In this document: piece after piece, positions 1-12,400 of the stretch
Numbering within the stretch: position 1 is the first letter of the stretch
How the letters are laid out: each line of letters starts with the position of its first letter
Source: Nelumbo lutea
Lineage: Eukaryota; Streptophyta; Magnoliopsida; Proteales; Nelumbonaceae
Assembly: GCA_022828595.1 (NCBI GenBank)
Contig: JAKGHH010000004.1
Coordinates: 85,030,270-85,094,269 of the forward strand
DNA: 64,000 bases
Direction of reading: 5' to 3'
Notes under the pieces: model-generated
What the model was told of the DNA's origin: nothing
The model's database searches: none
What the model saw: the letters and a program-made list of their open reading frames with translations, nothing else
Position numbers and translations under genes: made by a program

Positions 1-319
1 CAATAATTTATTAATTTTCTTTTGGTAGGGGGGAAGGGGGTGGGGTCAGAGCAGGGTGCACATGAGGTCCACTGACCTTAGGACAGAGGGCCTGCAGTTA
101 TGCGGGTTTGATCCTCTGCCTCCATATACTGAAGGACACTGAGTGACCATCTAAGCTTACTAAGCTACTGGGTCATTGGGATGGTGTTTAATTGATTATG
201 ACACCACATATCATCTGCTTTTCATGATGCTATGTTGTAGTTTCTGCTGTAGCTTTATTGACTACAAGAATTATGATTTAGCTCTAAATTTGAATTTTCT
301 GTGAACCTTTATGATGCAG
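1..319 (+). other. end of an upstream intron of the CHR12-like gene
   Basis: Non-coding sequence upstream of exon a, ending in a T-rich stretch and TGATGCAG. I see no exon here that would supply the missing N-terminus, and no promoter that can be argued for. It is inferred to be intron because exon a starts in phase 0 at an acceptor. Confidence 0.6.
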
Positions 320-476
320 GGTGGCCCTGGGGATTTGGATGAGGGGTATTTAATAATGGAGCTTGAAGATGCACTGGTGAAGCAACGGCCATATTGCATT
401 TCGGGTTTGGGGTTGATAGAGTCAAGGGAAAGTCTTTTGGAAAGCCATATTCATCGTCGTTTAACTGAGCTTGAAG
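320..476 (+). CDS. CHR12: CHR12-like exon a: N-terminal conserved region
   Basis: Begins in phase 0 after a TGCAG acceptor (318-319 is AG) and ends one base into a codon before GTTACT at 477. It encodes the [13 protein letters not shown] and [10 protein letters not shown] segment conserved N-terminal to the HSA-like region in CHR12/CHR23. It has no start codon of its own: the in-frame ATG at 311 lies inside the upstream intron and acceptor, so at least one further 5' exon lies before the window. Confidence 0.9.
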
Positions 477-3400
477 GTTACTATTTCATTCATTCTTTTA
501 AGAAGCTTAATGTTGTGCCTTTATTTGTATATGACTAGGATCGATGAATTTTATCTGTTCATGATTGTTAATAACCTTGCTTTCAAAGGTTCCAACCTCT
601 ACAGATCTACATTTAATTTGCCAATAACCTCATTGATAGAAAACTACCATTTGGATTTCTGATGTCTACAGGAAAAAAAAAACTTTGAAAATCATTTATC
701 TTTTTCAGTATGACAGCTTCTGACTGTTTTCCTTCTTTAATCTGTGGAGCTGTGATATTGTAAATTCACATTTTTCCTTGTATTTGCAAATTAGGAGCTT
801 AACTCTAAAACATTAACCAAAAGGACGGTCACCTAACAGTATGCAGATACATGCAGAGTATTATAGAAAAGGGAAACTGCCTTTCAGTGTGGTCCTACAA
901 AGGATGTCTTTTATGCCACAATGCTTGATCAAATAATCAGCTGCTCCAAAGATGGAAGCTTAAGCTTATCAGTTTAGTTGATTTTTGGCCAGATGATCTC
1001 CTTAGTTTGGTCCATTCAGTGGTTGGTCCCAATAGAACTTCTAAATTTGATACTAATAATAAAAAGAAAAAAACTTCACATCTGACCTGCACAGAAAATT
1101 TTCATTTATTCTGTTAATGAAATGATACCAATGCACTTTTCGAAATGAAGCTTTACTATATTTCCAGCTATTTGGGAGTTCTTTATCGTAGCTGACTCTA
1201 CATATTATAATGAAAACAGAGTTGCCTTCGAGTAGAGGTGAGGACCTGCAGATGAAGTGCTTACTTGAGCTATATGGTCTAAAGGTAACTTTATAGTTAA
1301 AAGTGCTATGACCACTGAATCATTGTTACGCATAAAAAAGATCATTTTACTTCCATATAGTTGTCCATGGTCATGAATCAGTATTTTTGAGATATGCTTG
1401 CATAACAAAATTTGTGCTTTGAGTTACAAGATTATCAATTTTTTGTAGAGACCATATAACTGTTTATATTGTTGGAAAGCATAGTTTACATCTATCAATA
1501 AATTGGATGGAGAAGTTTTTTTCTTAAATTGTGGCAACAGGAAGAGTATCTTGTACCCTGCGTTGCCTTTTTTGGCTCATTCATTTGGATACACACTGCT
1601 GAGTGGCGTATTCCAGGGCAATTAATTCTAGTATAGTTACCACAACGTTACCTATTATGCGTGAACACTTCACTGTTTTTAGGTCTCCTATAACTTATTT
1701 TCTTTTGAAATTGAGGGATGACATTTGTTCTGTCCTTGTGGGCAAGGATGTTTTTCTACCAGTTAGCAGATTTGCAAGGCAAGGTTAGGACTGAAGTGTG
1801 TTCAGAGTATTGGTTGCGTGATAATTGTGCATATCCAGACAAGCAGTTGTTTGACTGGGGAATGATGCGTTTGCATCATCCCTTTATTATGTATGGTGTG
1901 GGAGATGCTTTTGCCATGGAAACTGATGAGCGGCTGCGAAAGAAACGGGAAGCAGAGGTGATTTAGTACTATATATGTTGCTTATTTTTTTCTAGATTCT
2001 TTTTCTTCCTTAATGGGAGGTGTAAAGCTTGATGTTAATGGAAATTTGCACTGTATTTGATGCATCCAGACTAGGCATTCACCTTTGCAAAATTTTACCT
2101 GCTTAGATTCTTTTAGATAATTAGAGATTAGAGGAGTTGTGGTAAGAAATCCAATGGTTGTAACCATTCTATCAGGTTAACATTTCTATTAGGATAACTC
2201 CTAGAAAGGTACCAACTTGTTGTGGTTTCCTCCCTCTTGTATAATGCTTAAAGTATGGATCTTTAATTCATTTATGGGATTTGTGGATTCCATTCCCAGA
2301 CACATTATATTAAAATTTTATCTTGTTTTCATAATATTCTGTTCAGTGCTAATTTTGTGAAATCTCTTTGTTATAGAGACTGTCAAGGTTAGAAGAGGAG
2401 GAAAAAAACCGTATGGAGACCAAAAAAAGGAAATTTTTTGCAGAAATTCTTAATGCTGCTCGTGAGTTTCAATTGCAAGCACAAGCTGCTCTGAAACGCC
2501 GCAAACAAAGGAATGATGGGGTCCAGGCATGTCCTTTATTCTGTCCTTAGTAATGTGTTTATATGTTCCATATGAAATCATGTTTTATACATCTTGGCTT
2601 TGTTTTTCACTTTCTTCCTTTTTTATCTTGTCTTCCTAATAACTGACCTTCGATCCGTATCTTGATCTAATCCAAGAATCAAGATATGTTGCCTACCTGA
2701 GTCTAACATTTACCTGACTTAGGTTTGGTCAAGGTAGTGGGATTGGGCATAAAGGTTGGAATCAAGTTAAAGTATAGGTAGCAATACATGAATTTTTGTT
2801 CACATTTTTTATTATCTTTTCTTGATATATATATGTACTTATATCTCCATCATATGTTCTAACTACTAAACCACACTCCATTTATCTATACTTGTTGTAA
2901 TTTGATCTCTACTTTTAGGGAGGGTTAAGAGATTTTACCCCTCCCTTCCTGTTGTATTTTTCACTCATCTTTTCTTCTTAATACAAGTTTCTTTTATTGA
3001 TAAAAAAAAGGTGTATGAGTCTTACATCTCAAAGCAAGGGTCAAGAAAAACACCTTGAGACTCAAGCTTAAAGTGTATTATTATATTATGTCAAAACATT
3101 TGTTATATTGATTAAATAGTTGTAAGAGTGTAGGAGGAAGAAAAGAAGAGAAGAAGAGGAAGAAGAGAAGAGAGTTACAGGAAAAGAGGGTGTTTATTGT
3201 TTATGTTTATTAGAATCTTAGGGAAATTTTGTGTGGCGAAGGAGGCCACGGAGAAAGGGAGGTTTCAGCAGACTGAGGTTCGAAGAAGATCTCTAAGGGT
3301 GGAAGCAAAGCGGTTCCTATTTGAAAGTTACAGGGTGAAAGGGAAGAAAGCTTTAAAAATCAGAGAAATTAATATGGCCATGGTATTGCTGGTAGGGGAA

Positions 3401-6400
3401 GAAGCATAGGTGTGGTTTCAGACTTTCATCGAAGATGCTGTTCAGGTGAGTAGGAAGTCTGAATACAAAGATTCAATTGAGATTTATGGCATGAGGTATA
3501 TAACAGAAAGAAGGGAGAATCCTAAAGGTACGTGGTGCTTATGGAATTCTTTGGGGAAGGAAAAAAGCAGATGGTCTGCTTCCCTGAAGGTAAGAAGTGG
3601 AATGGCTGGGAAGAAGTTTCAGGGATCTTGAAGGACTTCATTACATGGGAGAAAGCTAGAGAAGAAAGTAGAAGGGAGCTAGTAGAAGAAACACAGGGGG
3701 TTTATGGAGACTCTACAGTGAGGGAGCAGAAGGAAATGCCAGAAGAGGTAACAGAAATGCAGCTCATGGCTCAAGCATCAAAGGACTGTAGAATGGTTTG
3801 CAACATGCATAAGAATGACTGGGAGAAGAAATTTATTGTTACCTTAACAGCCCCACCGAAGGAAGGTGAAGAGAATTGCTGAGGAGTTGCTAAAGAAGCT
3901 GAAGTTAAACAGTACTGTTATTTTAACCCCCTTTGAAAAGTGTAAGGCCCTTCTAGAGTTGGTAGAATAGAAAATGGAATTCCAGGCTCTGTGTTGTCAA
4001 TTGGAGTCGGCCTCTGTGACTGTTTCAAAATGAACTCCTCATTCTAACTCTAAGGATCTGCACGCGAGGGACAAAGTAATTGTTCGAATCTTGGGGCTAC
4101 CGTTTCACCTATGGATTTCAGATGTTTTTGCCTCAATAGCTACTCTGTGCAAAGCAAGGTTAGAGGGTTTTTTTGTTAAAGATCTCTATTCAGCTGCAGT
4201 ATGTTTGAGTAATGTAAACTTGGAAGACATCCCACGTTCAGTAAAGGTACTGGTTGATGGAATCTTTTATTCAGCTTGGCTAGTAGCAGCCATTGAAGCT
4301 GAGTTTTGGAGGGAGGGAAGAAGGGAAGAAGATGAGAAGGTAGAAGAAGAATGGTTACGTGGAAGAAGTCAAGTGGATGCAGGAAAGGAGAAAGGAAATT
4401 ACACTGAAATGGCTAATTGGGGAGAGGAAAAGGTGAACTAAAAGAGGAAGAAGCTTATTAGGCAAGGAAGGAAAGGGATGAGACACACGGCTGGTCTTAT
4501 GCTGAGGCGCTGACCAATGGACCTCGACGTGTGAAACAATCCCAAATTCAAATTTCAAAAGAAGGGGTGGGTCAGCCAGCTGGTGTATCAGATTTGAACA
4601 GAACTGAGCCATTAGGGTCAAATGTTAATGACCCATCACTTGGCACTTTAAGTAATCACATGATGGGTTATAAGAAAAATGGGCCTGGGCTTTTGAAACA
4701 GGGGCGGGGTACCTTGAAACATAATTTGGGCCCAGCTGTTGGGCATTAAAGGGCAGTGGCACATGACATACTTAAAGGGCACGTGAGTCATAAGGACAGC
4801 CCATTGATGGACGGTAATGCTAGTCCATCTTCTTCCTCTTTGATCAAGTCAGTGACAAAGAAACCGAAAATACCAAGGCAGTGTTTGGCAATGATCTGGG
4901 TACAGAGTAAAGGGAAAACTCTGGTTTCCCCTGAAAATCGAAACCCAAAATTTAATAGATGTGATGGTAAAGGTAAGGAGAAGGTACAAGACCCAGATTC
5001 AGAGTTTGAAGAGAGTTCCAGCGACGGTGAGTCAGACTTGAGTGAATACTCAAGCTTGGGCAGTATAGATCAAACAGTGCAGATTGATATGAACGAAGCG
5101 GATAGTTTCAACACTGAAGAATTGTTCTTGGGAGAAGAAAAGGAAAAGTCGACCAATACAAAAGAAACAAAGGAATCTGGGCAGGCAGTACATGCAGTCA
5201 AAGTTGAGCAGACGGTATCTTCCCCTGACTTAGAGAGATTACCTCCTGTGTTCCAGCAAGAACATAGGCAAATTTCAGGGACTGATTCTGATTTGCTGGG
5301 CTCCAAACAGGACTTCCCAACCACACTTGTCTTCGATCCTCATCTAACGTCTCCAAGTAAGTGTGTCCTTTCAGTTTTGGCTACTGATATGCGTGCTCTG
5401 CCCGAAAAAGGTACACCAGCTACCTAGCCTGATTGGTTAAGGAGAGAGGGTGGAGATAGGACTGTGAGATTAGAAGAGGGAGAGGTAGAAGATAGGAGGG
5501 GGAGGGAAGAGGAAGTGGAAAGGAATTGGGGCCTAATCAGTGAAATTCTTGAGGATTGGAAAAAAAAAAGAAAGAAAGAGATAAGTCAGGAGGGTGTGTA
5601 AGAAAAGGATGACCCAATCTTAAGGGAGAATACAAAAGAGCAAGGAATTCAGAAGACAAAGATGTTTTCTAGAAAGAGTGAAGAAAAGAACAAAAAGCGG
5701 AAGAAGAAAAAGACAGAAGTGGAAAGGCTGATCTTTGATGTAGAGGGTGATATCGAATTTAGTGGGAGAGGAGATAGACATAAGCAACCAAAGTTGGGAG
5801 GGAAGAATAAAAAGAGGGTTCAAATTAAAAGGTGAAAACATGAAATTAATTAGTTGGAATGTAAAAGGTTTGGGGAGTGCAAGGAAAAAGGAGTGTGATA
5901 AAAGACCTAATAAAAAGAGAGGATCCTGATGTGGTAATTCTGCAAGAGACCAAATTAACAGAATTGAATCGAAGGTTGATCAGTAGTGTGTGGAGATCAA
6001 GAGGAATAAGATGGGTTGAGGCTCCATCTTGGGGGGCTTTAGGGGGTATAGTGATCTTGTGGAAGGATGAAGTGCTTGAAGCAATGGAAGAATTGATAAG
6101 TAGGTATACCATATCATTAAAATTCAAGAGCGTGGAGGATGGATTCAATTGGGTGTTAACTAATGTCTATGGACCAAATAGTTATAGAGAGAGAAGTGAT
6201 ATGTGGGAGGAACTGTTTGCAATTTGGGGTTTGTGGGAAGGTGCTTGGTGTTTGGGAGGGGACTTCAATGTGATAAGGTTTTCCAATGAAACTTCTAATC
6301 CCAATCAGTCTATCACCACTAGTATGAGGAAATTTAATGAATTCATAGACTTGTGTGAATTGAAGGAGATCTCCCTATTGCAATCCAATTTCACTTGGTC

Positions 6401-9400
6401 CAATTTTCAGGAAAACCCACTATGCTCAAAGCTAGATAGATTTCTGTTCAATATAGGATGGGAAAATCATTGGGAAGGTTTGGTTTCCAAAGCGTTGCCT
6501 AGAGTCACTTCAGATCACCATCCCATTAGATTAGGAACAGAAATCTTTTTACATGGCCCTACTCCTTTCAAATTGAAAACATGTGGTTGATGTATCCGGA
6601 TTTTATTCGGAAAGTGGAGGATTGGTAGAAGGAGGAATTAAGGGGAATAAGGTGGGAAGGAATCAAATTCCATAAGAAATTGCAAAGATTAAGATCTAAA
6701 ATGAAAGAGTGGAATAAGGATCATTTTGGAAGGTTAGAGGAAAGGAAACTGACTCTAATTTCCCAGATTGAAGAGTTGGACAATGCGAAAAATGAGAGAA
6801 ATCTCTGTGTGGAAGAGAGGGATTTAAGATGGAAATCCAAGAAAGAATTGGAAGAAGTCCTCAAGAGAGAGGAAATATCTTGGAGACAAAAGTCAAGACA
6901 AAAATGGATAAAGGAAAGGGATGGGAATACAAAATTCTTTCACGCGATCGCCAATGGAAGAAGGTGCAAAAACTTTGTGGCTAGGTTGGAAATCAATGGA
7001 GAGCTAATCCCAAATCAGGAAGAAATTGTCAAAATCTTTGTGGACCACCTTAAATCCCTTTACAGGAGACCTCTGGAGGATAGGATGGGTTTAGAAGGAT
7101 TGGAGTGGCCTTTACTAGATGAGGAGGCAACAAATTGGCTGGAAAGAGATTTTGAGGAAGAAGAAATAAGAAAGGCAGTGTTCTCCATGAATAGGTCTAA
7201 AGCATCGGGCCTAGATGGATTCACAATGGCTTTCTATCAAGATTGTTGGGAAGTGTTGAAAGATGATTTAATTAAAGTCTTTAAGGAATTCTCAAATACA
7301 CATATTGTTAGCTCTGGAGTTAATGCAACTTTCTTGGCCTTGATTCCAAAGAAAGGTGATGCTAGCCATCCAAAGGATTTCCGACCCATTAGTCTAGTGA
7401 CTAGTGTTTACAAGATAATGGCTAAAGTCCTATCATTGAGGATCAAAGTAATTCTTCCTTCCCTCATTTGTCAGTATCAAGGAGCTTTTGTTCAAGGGAG
7501 ACAAATAGTTGATCAAATTCTAGTAGCCAATGAATGTGTAGAGGAGATGAAGAGGTCTAGGAAGGAAGGTTTTGTGTGCAAATTGGACTTAGAAAAGCCC
7601 TATGACATGGTGGATTGGGGTTTTTTGCAAGAAGTTTTGCATCAACGGGGGTTTGGGGAGAAATGGTGCAGTTGGATGCTTGGGTGTGTACGGTCTTTTC
7701 ATTTTTCTATCCTTGATAATGGAGTGGTAAAAGACTTATTCCCAACTTGCAGAGGGTTAAGGCAAGGTGATTCCCTCTCACCCTTCCTTTTTACTTTAGT
7801 GGCAGATGTCTTCAGTAGACTCCTCTCTAAGGCAAACATAGAAGATGACTTTAGGGGTTGGAGAGTGGGTAGAGACAATGTTCCAATTACTCATCTCCAA
7901 TTTGTAGATGATATCATTATTTTTTGTGAAGGAGGAGACATCAGGAAGGTCGAGAGATTGAAAAATCCAATCAAGATGTTTGAAAAAGTGTCAAATATGA
8001 AAATCATTTTGGACAAGAGTTGCATAGTAGGGATTAATATGGGGGGGATGGCCCTACATAGGATAGCAAATTGCTTAGAATGTCATATCACCCCGTGGCC
8101 TTTGACCTACCTAGGGCTTCCCCTAGGTGCAAACCCGATGGAAAGTAGATTTTGGAACCCAGTTATAGAAAGATGTAAAAAGAGATTGGCTGCTTGGAAG
8201 AGAAGTTACATCTCTTTGGGAGGTAGGATCACTTTGATAGAATCATAAAATCAACTTTGGCTAACCTACCCATCTACTTCCTATCTGTTTTTAGGATTCC
8301 ACCAAGAGAAGAAAAGAAATTAGAAAAAATTATGAGGGATTTCCTTTGGGAGCTGGGAGAGACCAAAAAGGATCACTTAATAAAATGGGAGGTTGTGTAA
8401 AAGAAAGGAAGAAGGTGGTTTAGGTCTAGGGAATGTAAGGAAGAAGAATACAACTCTATTAGGGAAGTGTTTATTGAGATGACCTCTTGAGAGAGAAAAT
8501 TTGTGGGTTGAAGTAGTGGAAAGTATACATAATAGATTGGGAATGGCTGGGACGCTGGTGTATCGCGTAGGGCTACCTTGGAAAGCAATTCATAGCCTCC
8601 TCCCTCAGTTTCTCAAGTACATCAGGTATGATGTTGGCTCAGGGAATTTAATTCAGTTTTGGGAAGACACCTGGCTTGGTGACCGGCCTTTAAAGGAGTT
8701 GTTTCCTTCTTTGTATTCTATTTCATTGTATAAACATAAGGTCATTTCAAATTTTTTGGTTCTTCCTTTTTTGCCTTTGAGTCTTAATTGGGATCTTGGA
8801 TTTCGAAGGGGTTTGAGGGATGAGGAAGCAACTTGTCTGTCAGAGCTTCTCCTTCTTCTTGATAGTGTTTGCTTAGAGCTTTCTTGTCCAGATAGAAGAA
8901 TATGGTTCCCAAGCTCTAAAGGTTCCTTTTCTTGTGCCTCCTTTTTTAAAGCTCTTTGTCAGTCCCTTTCCTCTTTGTCCTTTCCTTGGAAAGAAGTGTG
9001 GTTTCAGCTGATTCCCCCTAAAATTCAGGCCTTCTATTGGGAAGTGGCTCTCGGGAAAATTACCATTTACTAATTTCCTGTTCATTTGCTACAGCTATAT
9101 GGGATTGGTTTTTCTCTTTGTTTGGGTGCAGGTGGAATATGCCAACGGAGGTAAAAATGTTGTTTGTCTACCTTTACTTTATCGAAGAAGAGGGGAAGAG
9201 TAATGTGGAGGTACACTAGAGCAGCAGTGGTGTGGACCTTGTGGGAAGAGAGAAATGCCAAAATCTTCCAAGAGAAAGAAAGGAGCATACGACAAATTAT
9301 GGAGTGTGTAATGACTAGGGTTATACATTGGCTACAAACGTTGGAACTATTCAAAAATTTCACATTTGATGATATTTGGAGGAATTGGCCTTTAGTGGCT

Positions 9401-12400
9401 TCTAGCTCAGTGCAAAAGGTTAAGGCAAGGTTGTCTTGGACTCCTCCGATTGAAGGATTTCTGAAACTAAACTTCGATGGGAGTAGCCAAGGAAACCCAG
9501 GACTAGCTACAATAGGAGTGGTCATCAGAGACAAGGAAGAAAAGTTAAGATCACTCTCTCAAGACCAGTGGGGAATGGAGACTCCTTAAAGGTAGAATTG
9601 TATGCAGCCCTACAAGGCGTACAGATTGCAGGAGAGTTAGGATTGGAGAATTTGGTGATAGAAGGGGACTCCAAGTGGTGGTGGATTGGATAAAAAACCC
9701 AGATTCATTGATTTGTGCTTACAGAAATGAAATGAAGAAATTCAAATGGATAACTCAGTAGATGGATGTAACTATACAATGGATGGGGAGGGAGGCAAAT
9801 GCTTTTGCTGATTCTCTAGCTAAACAAGGAGTAACTAGGGATCAATTGTACTGGGCCCACTTGTAACTTTATAATGTTTCTGTATTAATGAGTGAGGCTG
9901 CACCTAGAGCCTCATATTGGGATGCTTGTAACAGACTATTTATCATCTGCTTCTAATGAAATCAATTGAATTTTTATCTATAAAAAAAGAGGGTGTTTAT
10001 TGTTCACACCCAAGAGGTTTCTTTTTATATTAAAGAAAAATATACATTTATGCCCCTATATGGGCACCCAAATACAAATAAGAGGGAATGACAACAATGC
10101 CTTTATGCCAAATACATACTCTCAACACTCCCCCTCAAGCTGAGCATAGATATCTATCATGCCCAACTTGCTTAGGTTTCTATCAAATTTCAGCTTGTGG
10201 AGACCCCTAGTGAGACAATCAGCAAGTTGATCTTCTGACTTGACAAGAGCACACATTTATACATTGGCTATCTTTTCTCTAATGAAATGCCTATCAACCT
10301 CAATGTGCTTTGTGTGGTCATGCTGAACAATGTTATGAGCAATGTTTATAACAGCTTGGTTATCACAGTAAGTCTCATTGGGGCTTCAACCTGGATCCTA
10401 ATCTTAGATAACAAGGTCTTTACCCTTAGCAATTCTAATACACTATGAGCCACAACTCTATATTTGGCTTCAACACTAGATTGGGCAATAGTAGATTGTT
10501 TTTTGCTTCTCCAAGATACAACATTACCTCCTATCGAAGTGCAATAACCAAAGGTGGATCTTCTGTCATCCACATAACTTGCCCAATCAATATCAGTATA
10601 AGCCTTGACCTTGAGATGTCCCTGGTTGGAGGACAACATTCCTTTTCCTGGACACCCCTTTAGGTAGGCAAGAATCTTGTTGACAGACTGCATATGTGAA
10701 GTTCTAGGGTTATGCATATACTAACTCACTACGCTTATGACATAGGATATATTAGGTCGAGTCAGGCACAATTAAAGAAGTTGACAAGCAAGTCTTTGGT
10801 AAACAACATTGTCTGGAAGAATGTTTCCATCGTCAACACTCAGTTTATGATTGGGATCAATGAGAGTTTTAATTGGCTTGCACCCTAATTTCCCGACCTC
10901 ATGAAGGAGATCAAGGACAGACTTTCTCTATGAAATGAGCGTCCCTCCCTTTGACCTTATCACTTCAATTCCAAGAATGTATCTGAGATTTCCGAGATCT
11001 TTGATCTCAAATTTAGAACCAAGAAATGACTTTACTTGGTTTATCCTAGAGTGATCATCTCTAGTGACAACAATATCATCAACATACACTAGCAATAGAG
11101 TCACTAGGTCATTAACCCTTCTTATCAACAGTGTATGGTCTACCTGTGATTGTGTGAACCCAATTTTGAGAACAGATTTTTTGGATCTATCAAACCAAGC
11201 TCTAGGAGACTACTTAAGCCCATAAAGAGATTTTTTTAGACGACAAACCTTCCTCTTGAAGGTCTTCATTCAAGAAGGCATTCTTTACCTCCATTTGGTA
11301 TAAATACCATGAATAATAAGCAACAAAAAACATAATGACTCGGATAGAGTTCATTTCGGCTATAGGAGCAAATGTCTCATGATAGTCAATCTCATAAGTT
11401 TGGGTATACCCTTTTGCCACCAACCTAGCTTTGTATCTTTCAATTGATCCATTAACCCGATGTTTAATAGTATACACCCACTTGCAACCCACTAGGACTT
11501 TATCCTCAGGAAGAGGAATGATCTCCCAGGTGTGGTTCTTTATAAGGGCCTCCATCTCTTGGTTCATAGCATCCTTCCTCTGAGGGGATTGCACTACATT
11601 TGACAAATTATGAGGAACAAAAATGGAGGAAATAGCAGAAATATAGGCACAATAGGAAGGTGAAAGTGCATCATAAGAAACATAGTTAGTGATGGGATAG
11701 GTAGTGCATTTTCTTTTTCCTTTTCAAACTGCAATGGGAAGATTAATGTTAGATTGTGAAATATTAGGCTCAATAATAGTAGGAATAGGAACTTCAGGGT
11801 TGCTTTCAAAATTACCTAGAGGCGGGTCATTAGATTGTTGTGGACATTTAACTCAGGAGTAACCTTATTTTTGCGTCTTACGAACCACTACTGCCAGGAG
11901 CACTACTAAGGAACGGGAGGAGGAGTAGGAATATTGTTACTACAAATGGGAAGGAAGGAAAATGGACCAGGAATGTCCATAGAGATAGGAACATGAAAAC
12001 AAAAGGGAGTCCTATCTTCATTGACAGTCTCCCTCTGAAGAGGACAAGTGGGCTGGAAATATGGAGTGGACTCAAGAAATATAACACCCTTAGATACATA
12101 CCCGCGGACAGAATGGGGATCAAAGCACTTGTACCTCTTTTGGACCGAAGAGTAACCCAAAAAATTGCACTTGATAGATTTAGGATCAAGTTTGAAATGA
12201 GGACTCATGTCATAAACAAAGTAGTTACAACCAAAAACTCTGAGAGGTAGACAAAAAATGGGATCCTTAAGGAAAAGAAGTTGATGAAGAGATTGAAGAC
12301 AAAGGGTCCGTGAAGGAAGTCTATTAATGAGATAAACTGATGCTTCAACTGCATATGTGAAGAAACTTCCTGATGTACAGTTATGATATTTGTAAGAGAG

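Noticed and set aside
2527..2532. GT at 2531-2532 as the true donor of exon d
   Set aside because: Joining there would need an acceptor after GCAT at 14973, which is not AG, so the frame could not continue.
6680..8248. Open reading frame of 522 codons that could look like a host gene
   Set aside because: It is the reverse transcriptase of LINE-1 (FVDD, GLRQGD) between LINE-1 endonuclease and RNase H, inside a flanking target duplication.
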